A stretch of DNA of 64,000 nucleotides, taken from the NCBI RefSeq assembly GCF_012932145.1, contig NZ_MWOK01000008.1, positions 98,118 through 162,117 of the forward strand. Direction: 5' to 3'. The notes beneath the pieces were generated by a model. It ran no database searches, had not been told where the DNA came from, and saw nothing but the letters and a program-made list of their open reading frames with translations. Positions 43,804-52,796 of this stretch are shown here, one piece after another (position 1 is the first letter of the stretch; each line of letters opens with the position of its first letter). The DNA is from Acidovorax sp. SRB_14. GTDB taxonomy: Bacteria > Pseudomonadota > Gammaproteobacteria > Burkholderiales > Burkholderiaceae_C. A program made the position numbers and the translations under genes.

Positions 43804-46233
43804 TCAGGCCGCCACAGCAGCGACAGGCGCCGGCGCAGCGGACGCCACCGTGCTGTCTGCGCCTTGGCCCAATGCGGGGAGGGCCCGCGACAGCCGCGCC
43901 GCATTGAGCACGACCAGCAGCGAGCTGAGCGCCATGCCCAGGCCCGCCAACCAGGCCGGCATGTACCCGGCAATCGCCAGCGGCACGCCGAGCGCGTTGT
44001 AGCCCGCGGCCCACCACAAATTCTGGCGCACCACGCGCAGGGTGTTCCGTGCCAGCAGCAGCGACTGTGCAATCAGCGCCAGATCGCCACCGAGCACGAC
44101 AAAATCGGAGCGCGACTGGGCCAAGGGTACGGAACGGCCAAAGGCAAACGATACATGCGCGCCCGCCAGCACCGGACCGTCGTTGAGGCCATCGCCCACC
44201 ATCGCCACGCGCTGCCCGCGTGCCTGCAATGCCTGCAGCGTCTCGAGCTTGTCCTGCGGCGTGCAGTCGCCCTGCCATTGGTCGATGCCGGCCTGGGTGG
44301 CAATGCGCGCGGCGGCCAGGGGACGGTCACCCGACAGCAGGTGCACCGCGACACCTGCCTGGCGCAGCGCCCGCACAGCAGCCGCGGCCTCGGGGCGCAG
44401 GTCTTCGCTCAAATCGAAGCGCGCCAGCTCCACAGGCTCGGCGCCCTCGCCTTGCCAAGCCAGCACCACCTGCTGCGCCGTGGCATCCTGCGCGGCACGC
44501 TGCCGGGTATGGCGGGGCGACCCCAGCAGCACACGCCCCGGGGGCAGAACGCCGTCCCCGTCCTGCAGCCAGGCAGTAAGCCCATGGCCTGCGGTTTCCT
44601 GCAGCTGCGCAATGTGCCAGCGCGTCGCCGCAGCCCCGGCCTGACCCTGTGCGGCGGCCACCAGGGCACGCGAGACGGGGTGCAAGGACTGGCCTGCCAG
44701 CGTGGCCGCCAAGGCCGTGGCATCGGCGGCAGACAGCCGGCCCGGCGCCTGCACGCCGCGCACCACCATGCCGTCGCGCGTGAGCGTGCCGGTCTTGTCG
44801 AACACCAGGGTGTCGACTTCGGCCAGCGCCTCCAGGCCTTGCAAATTGCGCACCAGCACACCGTGGCGCGCCAGCGTTCCGGCAGCACACAGCATGGCGA
44901 CCGGCGTGGCCAGTGACAGGGCACACGGGCAGGTCACGATCAGCACCGACACGGCCACCATGAGCGCATGACCCGGATCGGTGGGCCACCACCACACGGC
45001 CGCCAGCAGGGCCGCCAGCAGCACCAGCACCAGGAAGGGGCGTGCGACGCGGTCGGCTAGCTGGGCCAGGCGTGGCTTTTGCAGCGACGCGCTCTCCATC
45101 AGGGCCACGATCTGGGCAAAACGCGTGCTCTGGCCTGTGCCCTGCACGCGCACCTCCACGGCCGCCTGCAGGTTGTAGCTCCCCGCGATCACGCTGCTGC
45201 CTTGGGGGCGCGCCACGGGCGTCGACTCGCCCGTGAGCAAGGCCTCGTCGGCCAGGGTGTGGCCTCGGGTGATGCAGCCGTCGGCCGGAAACGCCTCGCC
45301 GGGCAGCACGCGCACGGTGTTGCCCACCACCAAGCGGCGCACCGACACGCGCTCGAAATGCCCGCCGGTGGCACGCCGCTCCACGCTGTCGGGAAGGCGG
45401 TTCATGAGCGCCTCCAGCGAGCCCGCCGTGCGGTCGCGCAGGCGCAACTCCAACCAGCGCCCCGTGAGCAGGAAGAAGACGAACATGGTCAGCGAGTCGT
45501 AGAAAACTTCGCGGCCAAAGAGGCCTGCCGGGTCGAACGTCCCGATCGTGCTGACCACGAACGTGATGCCCATGCCCAGGGCCACGGGCAGGTCCATGCT
45601 GACGCGGCGCTGGCGGATGTCGCGCAGGGCACTGGAGAAGAACGGGCCGCAGGCGAACAACACCACCGGCAGCGAGATCACCCAGGAAGCCCAGCGCAGC
45701 AGGGTTTCCATCTCCAGCGTCAGGTCGCCAGGCAAGGCCACATAGGCCGGCCACGCATACATCATGACCTGCATCATGCAAAAACCCGACACCAGCCAGC
45801 GCCACAGCGCGCGGCGGTGCTCGCGCAGGCGCTGCTCGCGCGCGAGTGCATCCATGGCCGGCAGAGCGCTGTAGCCGGCGCGGCGCACCGCCGCCAGCCA
45901 CTGCGACGGCAGCACCTGTCCGGGCTGCCAGACCACGCGCGCGCGCTGTGTGGCGGCGCTGACGTCGGCCTGGGCCACGCCGGGCACGGCACGCAGGGCC
46001 TCTTCAATGGTCAGGGCGCAGGCGGCGCAGTGCATGCCGCCAATCACCAAGTGCGATTCCCACGCACCGGCAGGCAGGCTCTGCGGGCGCGCCTCGGCAC
46101 ACGGCCGCCCGAAGGACGCCCACTCCTGCGGATCGTCCAAAAGCGCGTCGGTCACACGGGCGCTGGAAGCTTCTTGCGCGGTGTCAGAAACGCTGTCTGC
46201 CGAGGAAAGCAGAGCGTTGGAAATCGTTGACAT
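43804..46233 (-). CDS. ccoI: Copper-translocating P-type ATPase for cbb3 oxidase (CcoI/FixI)
   Basis: 809 residues. N-terminal metal-binding domain with GMHCAAC (66-72), eight membrane segments, the CPC ion site (VTCPCALSLATP), the phosphorylation motif DKTGTLT and the hinge MVGDGLNDGPVLAGA. This is a P1B ATPase; the FixI type exports copper for assembly of cbb3 oxidase. A cysteine-containing segment before the HMA domain (FGRPCAEARP) may be a remnant metal site. An FNR box is just upstream. Confidence 0.94.
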   Translation of the reverse strand: MSTISNALLSSADSVSDTAQEASSARVTDALLDDPQEWASFGRPCAEARPQSLPAGAWESHLVIGGMHCAACALTIEEALRAVPGVAQADVSAATQRARVVWQPGQVLPSQWLAAVRRAGYSALPAMDALAREQRLREHRRALWRWLVSGFCMMQVMMYAWPAYVALPGDLTLEMETLLRWASWVISLPVVLFACGPFFSSALRDIRQRRVSMDLPVALGMGITFVVSTIGTFDPAGLFGREVFYDSLTMFVFFLLTGRWLELRLRDRTAGSLEALMNRLPDSVERRATGGHFERVSVRRLVVGNTVRVLPGEAFPADGCITRGHTLADEALLTGESTPVARPQGSSVIAGSYNLQAAVEVRVQGTGQSTRFAQIVALMESASLQKPRLAQLADRVARPFLVLVLLAALLAAVWWWPTDPGHALMVAVSVLIVTCPCALSLATPVAMLCAAGTLARHGVLVRNLQGLEALAEVDTLVFDKTGTLTRDGMVVRGVQAPGRLSAADATALAATLAGQSLHPVSRALVAAAQGQAGAAATRWHIAQLQETAGHGLTAWLQDGDGVLPPGRVLLGSPRHTRQRAAQDATAQQVVLAWQGEGAEPVELARFDLSEDLRPEAAAAVRALRQAGVAVHLLSGDRPLAAARIATQAGIDQWQGDCTPQDKLETLQALQARGQRVAMVGDGLNDGPVLAGAHVSFAFGRSVPLAQSRSDFVVLGGDLALIAQSLLLARNTLRVVRQNLWWAAGYNALGVPLAIAGYMPAWLAGLGMALSSLLVVLNAARLSRALPALGQGADSTVASAAPAPVAAVAA

Positions 46234-46267
46234 GGCTCAAGCTTACCGCTTCTGCATGCCATACTGC

Positions 46268-46281
46268 TTGATATGTATCAA
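46268..46281. promoter_or_regulatory. FNR box between ccoI and uspA
   Basis: TTGAT-ATGT-ATCAA is a perfect match to the FNR consensus. On the plus strand TAAGCT (46305-46310) is centred 33 bases away, class II spacing, so uspA is the likelier target. On the minus strand the ccoI ATG is only 34 bases away, which leaves no usual leader. Confidence 0.85.
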
Positions 46282-46336
46282 TCCTGAAATACACCCCGCC
46301 GCCGTAAGCTTACATTTTGCAAAAAAGGAGCCAAGC

Positions 46337-46780
46337 ATGTACAAGCGCATTTTGATCGCCACCGACGGATCCCCCCTGTCCGAGAAAGCCGTGGAAAGCG
46401 GCCTGTCTCTGGCGGCACTTTCCGGCGCCACCGTTGTTGCCCTCAAAGTCGTGCCACGCTACCCGCGCAGCTATTTCGAAGGCGGCCTGCCCACGGATGC
46501 AGACGATATCAAGCGGATTGAAAAACAGTGGGGCGATGCGGCCCAGACGCTGGTCAATGGCGTCAAGGCCGAGGGCGGCGCCCAGGGTGTGGTGGTGAAG
46601 CCTGTGGTGGCCAAATCCGACCTGGTGGCCGAGGCCGTGATCTCTGCCGCCAAAAAGCACAATTGCGACTTGATCGTGATGGCCTCGCATGGCCGCAAGG
46701 GCCTCAAGCGCCTGCTGCTGGGCAGCGAGACGCAGCATGTGCTGACCCATTCGCACATTCCTGTGCTAGTTCTGCGTTAA
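46337..46780 (+). CDS. uspA: Universal stress protein UspA family
   Basis: 147 residues, one Usp domain. Strand-1 motif RILIATDGSPLSEKAVESGL and the ATP-binding glycine motif IVMASHGRKGLKRLLLGSET (G-2x-G-9x-G(S/T) type) are intact. AAAGGAG precedes the ATG. The FNR box upstream suggests induction at low oxygen, as for several proteobacterial Usp proteins. The copy could bind ATP; its role is not known. Confidence 0.92.
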   Translation: MYKRILIATDGSPLSEKAVESGLSLAALSGATVVALKVVPRYPRSYFEGGLPTDADDIKRIEKQWGDAAQTLVNGVKAEGGAQGVVVKPVVAKSDLVAEAVISAAKKHNCDLIVMASHGRKGLKRLLLGSETQHVLTHSHIPVLVLR

Positions 46781-46784
46781 GAGC

Positions 46785-46831
46785 CAAACAAGGCCCTAGC
46801 GCTTGCACAGCAAGCGCTAGAAGCTATAAAT
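46785..46831. repeat. Dispersed repeat copy after uspA
   Basis: CCCTAGCGCTTGCACAGC then AAGCGCTAGAAGCTATAAA: one of the clearest copies, with CTAGCGCTTGC / GCAAGCGCTAG nearly a perfect inverted repeat. Confidence 0.75.
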
Positions 46832-46835
46832 AGTG

Positions 46836-46873
46836 AAGCACGCACCGGAACAAGGTCGGTGCGTGCTTTTTTT
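46836..46873 (+). terminator. Intrinsic terminator after uspA
   Basis: Twelve-base-pair stem AAGCACGCACCG / CGGTGCGTGCTT (46836-46847 with 46857-46868), nine-base loop, T run. Confidence 0.88.
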
Positions 46874-46884
46874 GTGGGGGCGTG

Positions 46885-48438
46885 TCAGGCGAACAGTTTC
46901 TCGTACTGCGCGCGCAGCAGGTTCTTCTGCACCTTGCCCATGGCGTTGCGCGGCAGCTCGGTGGCGACGAAGCAGCGCTTGGGAATCTTGAAGTTGGCCA
47001 GCTGCGCCTTGAGGGCGGCTAGGATGGCCTCGCCCTCGGGCTGCGCGCCGGGCCGGGCGATCACCACCGCCACGCCGACCTCGCCAAAATCCGGGTGCGG
47101 CACGCCCACCACCGCGCTTTCGGCCACGCCGGGCAGCTCGTTGATGGCGGACTCGATCTCGGCCGGGTAGACGTTGTAGCCGCCGCTGATGATCAGGTCC
47201 TTGCTGCGACCGACGATGCTCACGTAGCCGCGCTCATCCACCTGGCCCACGTCGCCGGTCTTGAACCAGCCATCGGCCGTGAACTCTTCGGCCGTCTTCT
47301 CGGGCATGCGCCAGTAACCCTTGAACACGTTGGGGCCCTGGACCTGGATGTTGCCGATCTCGCCCACGGGCAGCGCCCGGTTCGCGTCGTCCACCACGCG
47401 CAGGCCGACGCCGGGCAGCGGAAAGCCCACGGTGCTGCCGCGCCGCTCGCTCTGGCCGCCGTGGCGCGCGTCGGCGCTGTACGGGTTGGAGGTGAGCATG
47501 ATGGTCTCGCTCATGCCGTAGCGCTCAAGGATGGTGTGGCCCGTGCGCTGCTGCCATGCGGTGAAAGTCTCGATCAGCAGCGGGGCCGAGCCCGCGATGA
47601 ACAGGCGCATGTTCTTCGCGGCTTCTTTGGTGAGCCCCGGCTCGGCCAGCAGGCGCACGTAGAGCGTCGGCACGCCCATGAACACGGTGGCGCGCGGCAT
47701 CGCGGCGAGCACGGCCTTGGGATCGAACTTCGCCATCCAGATCATCTTGCTGCCATTGAGCAGCGCGGCGTGGATCGCCACGAACAGGCCGTGCACATGG
47801 AAGATCGGCAGCGCGTGGATCAGCACGTCACCGGGCTCAAAGCCCCAGTAGTCCTGCAGCACCCGGGCGTTCGAGAGCAGGTTGCCGTGCGTGAGCATCG
47901 CGCCCTTGCTGCGGCCCGTGGTGCCGCTGGTGTAGAGAATCGCGGCCAGGTCGTCGGCGCCCCTGACCGCAGGCACATGCTCGGCGGCATGGTGCGCGGC
48001 GCGTTCGAGCAGACTGCCCGTACGGTCGTCGCCGAGCGTGAACACATGCTGCGTGCCAGCCGTGAAGGCGATTTTCGACACCCAGCCGAAGTTGCCTGGC
48101 GTGCACACCACCACGGCGGGCTCGGCGTTGCCGACGAAGTATTCGATCTCGCCGCTCTGGTAGGCCGTGTTGAGCGGCAGGAAGACATAGCCCGCGCGCA
48201 GCGTCGCCAGGTACAGCACCATGGCCTCGACCGATTTCTCGACCTGCACGGCCACGCGGCTGCCTTCGGGCAGCTGCAGCGACGCCAGCAGGTTGGCGAT
48301 GCGCGCGCTGGCATGTTCGAGGTCGCGCCAGCTGTACCGCAGGGTCTGGCCATCGGGCGCCGTGGTCTCCACGGCGGTCTGGTCCAGGTCGGATGGGAAA
48401 GCGGCGCGCAGGGCCGTGAACAGGTTCTGGAAAGTCAT
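46885..48438 (-). CDS. matB: Malonyl-CoA synthetase (AMP-forming, MatB)
   Basis: 517 residues. Adenylation motif AAILYTSGTTGRSKGAMLTHGN, the GYRSKD-like loop (WFKTGDVGQVDERGYVSIVG) and the C-terminal lysine motif LPRNAMGKVQKNLLR are intact. The family segment LIHALPIFHVHGLFVAIHAA and the neighbouring malonyl-CoA decarboxylase favour malonate. The ATG at 48438 is preferred; an in-frame TTG nine bases upstream overlaps the echA stop. Confidence 0.88.
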   Translation of the reverse strand: MTFQNLFTALRAAFPSDLDQTAVETTAPDGQTLRYSWRDLEHASARIANLLASLQLPEGSRVAVQVEKSVEAMVLYLATLRAGYVFLPLNTAYQSGEIEYFVGNAEPAVVVCTPGNFGWVSKIAFTAGTQHVFTLGDDRTGSLLERAAHHAAEHVPAVRGADDLAAILYTSGTTGRSKGAMLTHGNLLSNARVLQDYWGFEPGDVLIHALPIFHVHGLFVAIHAALLNGSKMIWMAKFDPKAVLAAMPRATVFMGVPTLYVRLLAEPGLTKEAAKNMRLFIAGSAPLLIETFTAWQQRTGHTILERYGMSETIMLTSNPYSADARHGGQSERRGSTVGFPLPGVGLRVVDDANRALPVGEIGNIQVQGPNVFKGYWRMPEKTAEEFTADGWFKTGDVGQVDERGYVSIVGRSKDLIISGGYNVYPAEIESAINELPGVAESAVVGVPHPDFGEVGVAVVIARPGAQPEGEAILAALKAQLANFKIPKRCFVATELPRNAMGKVQKNLLRAQYEKLFA

Positions 48439-48443
48439 GGGAT

Positions 48444-49265
48444 TCAAAAGACAGGGGAACGTTTGGCCAGGAATGCGGTGATGCCTTCACGGTGCTCGGC
48501 ACCGTCGGCGTAGGCATAGGGATCGATCGCCGCGGAATTTACTATGCTTTCAATAGCTACTTGCGCAGTGCTAGAAAGCGTTTGCGCCGTTTTCAGTGCG
48601 CGAAGCGTTTGTTTGTTCAGGCGCGCCGCACCGGGCGCCAGCGCGGCGATGCGGCAGGCCGTGCCGAGCGCGTCGGCGGCCAGCAGGTCGCCGTCCACCA
48701 CCCGGCTGAGGAAACCGCGCGCCAGCATGTCGCCCGCGCTGAAGGTCGCGGCTTCCAGCAGCATCTGGCGCGCGGTGAGCTCGCCGACCGCGCCGGCCAC
48801 CAGCTGCGCTTCGCGCGGCGCCATCGGAAAGCCGAGCTTGGCGATCGGCGCGCCAAAGCGTGCCGTGCGGGCCGCGATGCGGAGGTCGCAGCAGCTGGCC
48901 ATCTCGACGCCCGCGCCCATGCAGGCACCGGCAATCTCGGCGACGATGGGCACGTCGCAGTCGAGCATGGCCGCAAGGCCGCCCCAGACGTCGTTTTCGT
49001 GGAAATCGCGCAGCTCGGCTGCGTCAAAGCGGAAGGCCGGGTACTCGGAGATGTCGCCGCCCGCGCAGAACGCCCCGCCCTCGCCTGCCACCAGCACGCA
49101 GCGCACCTCGGTGCTGCATTGGATGCGCTCGAAAACCGCGCGCAGCTCGCGCCACATGGCGCGCGACATGGCATTGAGCCGGCCTTCGTGGCGCAGCGTG
49201 ACCCGCACCACCCCGGCCTCGCCCGCCGCCCCTGCGGCCCGCGCCGCGACAACTTCTCCGGACAT
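48444..49265 (-). CDS. Enoyl-CoA hydratase/isomerase family protein
   Basis: 273 residues. Oxyanion-hole segments GEGGAFCAGGDISEYPAF and CDVPIVAEIAGACMGAGVEM are present. The second Glu expected for hydration is not obvious at its usual place (GFPMAPREAQ may supply it), so an isomerase- or thioesterase-like activity is possible. It sits between matB and a TctC protein, an unusual member for a malonate cluster. About residues 223-238 (LKTAQTLSSTAQVAIESI) come from a dispersed repeat copy. ATG at 49265 is chosen from the family start. Confidence 0.85.
   Translation of the reverse strand: MSGEVVAARAAGAAGEAGVVRVTLRHEGRLNAMSRAMWRELRAVFERIQCSTEVRCVLVAGEGGAFCAGGDISEYPAFRFDAAELRDFHENDVWGGLAAMLDCDVPIVAEIAGACMGAGVEMASCCDLRIAARTARFGAPIAKLGFPMAPREAQLVAGAVGELTARQMLLEAATFSAGDMLARGFLSRVVDGDLLAADALGTACRIAALAPGAARLNKQTLRALKTAQTLSSTAQVAIESIVNSAAIDPYAYADGAEHREGITAFLAKRSPVF
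48551..48596. repeat. Dispersed repeat copy inside the enoyl-CoA hydratase gene
   Basis: Plus strand: AATAGCTACTTGCGCAGTGC, then AGAAAGCGTTTGCGCCGTTT. It is read in frame on the minus strand as KTAQTLSSTAQVA, the same phase as in cobU and rlmD. Confidence 0.6.
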
Positions 49266-49389
49266 CCAAAGCCTTTCTCTGTGCCTTATTTCATTTCTCA
49301 ATCAATCGAGTACGCGAAGGCGAAGCGCAGACAGTGCTGTAGCACAGCAAGCGAAGCCGACAAAGTAATCGTTTGATTTAGAAAGGGAA

Positions 49390-50382
49390 TTATTCGAGTT
49401 TGGCGCCCGAAGTCTGGACCACCTGGGCCCAGCGCTTGACTTCGCCGCTGACCATGGCGGCAAACTGCTGCTGCGTCATGCCGCCGTACTCGGCGCCGTT
49501 GCTGGCCCACACGGCCTTGAGTTCATCGGCCGCGCCCAGGCGCCGGATCTCCTCGACGATGCGTGCCTGCACGTCGGCGGGCGTGCCTTTGGGCGCCCAC
49601 AGGCCGTACCAGGTGGTGACGGTGTAGTCGGGCATGCCCACCTCGGCGGCACAGGGCACGTCGGGGAAGGCCGGGTTGCGCTTGGCGCCCGAGACCATCA
49701 GCGCCTTGATGCGCCCGCTCTTGATGTGCGTGGCCGAAGACCCCAGGCCGTCGAACATCATGTCGACGTTGCCGGCGATCAGGTCCTGCAGCGCCGGGCC
49801 CGCACCGCGGTAGGGAATGTGCGTGATGAAGGTGCCGCTTTGCTGCTTGAACAGCTCGCCCGCGAGGTGGTGCGAGGTGCCCGCGCCGGCCGAGCCGTAG
49901 TTGAGCTTGGCCGGGTTGCGCTTGACGTGGGCCAGGAACTGCTGGAAGTTGGCGACCGGCACGGCCTTGGGGTTGACCACCACGACCTGCGGCACGTTGG
50001 CCAGCAGTGCCAGTGGAATGAAGTCCTTTTCGATGTCGTAGTCGAGCCGGGGGTACATCGAGGGCGCGATGGCGTGGTGCACGGCGCCCATGAACAGCGT
50101 GTAGCCATCGGGCGCGCCCTTGGCGGCGTAGCTTGCGCCCACGGTGCCACCGGCGCCGCCGCGGTTGTCAATGATCAGGGTCTTGCCGGTCGCCTTGGCA
50201 AACTGCGCTGCGAGCGGGCGCGCAAACGCGTCCGTGCCGCCGCCGGCGGGAAACGGCACCACCAGGGTCACCGGTTTGCTCGGCCAGGCACTGGCCTGCG
50301 CCCAACTGCCGGCCGTTGCCAGCGCCAGCCCCGCTGCGGCGCCACTGCGCAAGATGCCGCGCCGATTCAAATGCTCTGCCAT
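49390..50382 (-). CDS. TctC/Bug-family tricarboxylate-type substrate-binding protein
   Basis: 330 residues. Signal peptide with RR near the start (NRRGILRSGAAAGLALATAG, cleaved near AQA), then the Bug fold: KPVTLVVPFPAGGGTDAFAR and GGAGGTVGASYAAKGAPDGY, both conserved ligand-loop motifs. These periplasmic proteins bind organic acids for tripartite tricarboxylate transporters. No TctA or TctB membrane partner is present here, so it is an orphan receptor; malonate is the likely ligand by context. Confidence 0.92.
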   Translation of the reverse strand: MAEHLNRRGILRSGAAAGLALATAGSWAQASAWPSKPVTLVVPFPAGGGTDAFARPLAAQFAKATGKTLIIDNRGGAGGTVGASYAAKGAPDGYTLFMGAVHHAIAPSMYPRLDYDIEKDFIPLALLANVPQVVVVNPKAVPVANFQQFLAHVKRNPAKLNYGSAGAGTSHHLAGELFKQQSGTFITHIPYRGAGPALQDLIAGNVDMMFDGLGSSATHIKSGRIKALMVSGAKRNPAFPDVPCAAEVGMPDYTVTTWYGLWAPKGTPADVQARIVEEIRRLGAADELKAVWASNGAEYGGMTQQQFAAMVSGEVKRWAQVVQTSGAKLE

Positions 50383-50422
50383 CGCTTGTCTCCTCTCGTT
50401 GTAAAAATGGTCGGGCCCCGGG

Positions 50423-51895
50423 TCAAGGGGGGCACAGGCTCTCGATGTCCTTGGACGTCGCAACGCGGCCCTGCGCGAGCAGGCCGCGGTGTTTGTCGAT
50501 GCGTTTGAGGTCGTACAGGTAGTTGACCATCAGGCCGTACGACTGCTTGTGGCCCTTGGCGGACGGATCGCCCGCCCAGTTCAGGCGCTCCACGCGCGCG
50601 CCGTTGCCCAAATGGAAGCGCGCCACCGCGTCGGCCGGCTTGCCGCCCGGCAGCTCGCGCGCCAGGTAATGGGCGGCGCACTGCATCAGCCAATGGCGCA
50701 CCGGCGATTTGGCGTCCAGCTGCGCCGCCCTGTCGGCCGCGGCCAGCAAAGGCGCGGCCAGTAAAGGCGCGATCTGCAGCGGCTCGGCGTCCACGGCACG
50801 GGCGAGCTCTGCGCGCGGCTTCTCGCCCAGCCGATCGACCATGACATCGGCATTCTTGACCAACCAGGCGCGAAAACCGGGAATCGGCGAGAGCGTGGCA
50901 AAGGTGCGCAGGCGCGGGAATTCGGCGCACAGCGTGTCGACCACATGCTTGATCAGCGAGTCGCCAAAGCTCACGCCGCGCAGCCCGGCCTGGGTGTTGC
51001 TGATCGAATAGAAAATGGCCGTGGTGGCACGCGCGATGTCGGTGGGCGCCGCTGCTTCGTCCAACAGCGGCGTGATGCTGCTCGAGATGCCATCGGCCAG
51101 CGCCACCTCGACAAAGATCAGCGGCTCGCTCGGCAGGCGCGGATGGAAGAAGCCATAGCAGCGGCGGTCGCTGTCGAGGCGGTTCTTCAGGTCGGCCCAG
51201 CTGCGGATGTCGTGCACGGCCTCGTACTTAATGAGCTTCTCGAGCAGCGAGGCGGGCGAGTCCCACGACAGGCGCCGCAGTTCTAGAAAGGCCACGTCGA
51301 ACCAGGTCGAAAACAGGTGTTCCAGCTCCGCATCGAGCGCCAGCAGCCGCTTGTCACCCTTGAGGTGGGGCAGCAGCTCGGCCCGCAGGTCCACCAGAAA
51401 GCGCATGCCTTCGGGAAACACCGCAAAGCGCTGCAGCAGCCGCGTGCGCGGCGACACCAGCGCGCGGCGCAGGCCGATTTCGGCCTGGCCCTCTTCGGCG
51501 GTGCCGGCCGCAGCCTCGTAGCGCTCGTGCGCCGAGGCAAAGCGCGTGGCGTCGGGCGCAAACTGCTCGCACATCAGCAGCCACAGGTCGCGCCGCGCCT
51601 CGGGTTGGGCCTGTGCGTACCAATCGGCCACGGCCTGTGCGCGGCGCCCGCCTTCGAGCTCGCTGGTGCGCGGCGCGACGACCGCCTGCAAGTCCGCCAG
51701 CACGCGGCGCAGCGCGCGTGGCGACAGCGCTTCATGGGTGCGCCGCAGTGTGGCCTGCAGGCGCTCGTGCGTGGTGCGCGGCGCAGGGGCCGCCTTGGCC
51801 TTCGGGGCTGGCGCTGCGGCCTGGGCATCCGGCCCGGGCTGGGCAGGAAGCAGGCGGGCCATGCCGCGGGCAAGCCAGTCGGGGACGTTTTTCAT
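50423..51895 (-). CDS. matA: Malonyl-CoA decarboxylase (MatA)
   Basis: 490 residues. The catalytic Ser is in TFATLSPIPGFRAWL and the catalytic His in ARFHLGNGARVERLNW, both at their expected places, with an N-terminal helical domain. It converts malonyl-CoA to acetyl-CoA. It is next to matB and a GntR regulator, the malonate cluster arrangement. Its start overlaps the matR stop by four bases (ATGA). Confidence 0.93.
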   Translation of the reverse strand: MKNVPDWLARGMARLLPAQPGPDAQAAAPAPKAKAAPAPRTTHERLQATLRRTHEALSPRALRRVLADLQAVVAPRTSELEGGRRAQAVADWYAQAQPEARRDLWLLMCEQFAPDATRFASAHERYEAAAGTAEEGQAEIGLRRALVSPRTRLLQRFAVFPEGMRFLVDLRAELLPHLKGDKRLLALDAELEHLFSTWFDVAFLELRRLSWDSPASLLEKLIKYEAVHDIRSWADLKNRLDSDRRCYGFFHPRLPSEPLIFVEVALADGISSSITPLLDEAAAPTDIARATTAIFYSISNTQAGLRGVSFGDSLIKHVVDTLCAEFPRLRTFATLSPIPGFRAWLVKNADVMVDRLGEKPRAELARAVDAEPLQIAPLLAAPLLAAADRAAQLDAKSPVRHWLMQCAAHYLARELPGGKPADAVARFHLGNGARVERLNWAGDPSAKGHKQSYGLMVNYLYDLKRIDKHRGLLAQGRVATSKDIESLCPP

Positions 51896-52557
51896 GGCAG
51901 CAGTATCGAGTGGTGGCGGGCAACGCTGCGCAGCGCCTCGCGCTGGCGCAGCAGGTGGGTGCGCATGGCGGCCTCGGCGCCCTCGCAGTCGCGCCGCTGC
52001 AGCGCGGCAAAAATGTCCAGATGCTCGGCCAGGCTTTGCTCGAGCCGGCCGGGCGCCCGCAGCTGCTGCAGGCGCGCGAGCTTGAGGATCTTGCGCAGGT
52101 CGCCAATCACCTGGGCCAGCCAGCGGTTGCCGGCCAGCGCGATGAAGGCCTCGTGGATGGCGAAATTGGCCTCGTAGTAGCCCGCGATATGCCCTGCCGC
52201 TGCATGCTGCTGCAGGCGCTCGTGCAGCAGGTGCAGCGCGGCCAGGTCGGCCTCGCCCGCATTGCGCGTGGCCTCGTGCACGGCGCGCCCTTCGAGCAGG
52301 GCGATGACGGGAAAAATTTCGTCGAGGTCGCGCTCGGTCACCTCGGCCACAAAACAGCCGCGGCGCGGCTCGTGGCGCAGCAGGCCTTCGGCCACCAGCA
52401 CCTTGAGCGCCTCGCGCAGCGGCGTGCGCGAAATCGCCAGGCGCTCACACAGCGCGCCCTCGTCCAGAAAACTGCCCGGCGCCAGCGCACCGGCAAAAAT
52501 CTGTTCACGCAACTGTGCAGCGGCTTCGTCGTGCAGGGAGTTGGGAACCGTGCGCAT
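51892..52557 (-). CDS. GntR-family regulator (FCD subgroup), likely MatR
   Basis: 221 residues from ATG at 52557. N-terminal winged helix (LREQIFAGALAPGSFLDEGA; LAISRTPLREALKVLVAEGL) and a helical FCD ligand domain with metal-type His (NFAIHEAFIALAGN; SLAEHLDIFAAL). It is translationally coupled to matA; by place it should control the malonate genes and sense malonate or its derivatives. A longer form from TTG at 52626 is possible but has no supporting motif. Confidence 0.88.
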   Translation of the reverse strand: MRTVPNSLHDEAAAQLREQIFAGALAPGSFLDEGALCERLAISRTPLREALKVLVAEGLLRHEPRRGCFVAEVTERDLDEIFPVIALLEGRAVHEATRNAGEADLAALHLLHERLQQHAAAGHIAGYYEANFAIHEAFIALAGNRWLAQVIGDLRKILKLARLQQLRAPGRLEQSLAEHLDIFAALQRRDCEGAEAAMRTHLLRQREALRSVARHHSILLP

Positions 52558-52796
52558 GGCCGAAGTCAGCCGGCCGCGCGGGCTCGGGCATGCAAGGGGT
52601 CGGCGAACGGGACAGGCATTGAGCAAAATAGGTAAGAGAGCGTTCTCACGCAGGATATCAGCGTAATTTCACATAATTATGAAAGGTCACGTTGTCCCTG
52701 CCATAGGGGAAAGCACTGTCTCTTCCGGGCTGCGCCGGGCTGACGCTATTGCCCAGGCACTGCCCGGCAGGCAGCAGCCCACGCGAGGTAGAAAGC

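Noticed and set aside
49266..49389. Spacer between the hydratase and TctC genes
   Set aside because: About 124 bases with a GTGCTGTAGCAC hairpin and a repeat-like look (GCGAAGGCGAAGC). Only one copy is in the window, so I cannot call it a repeat family.
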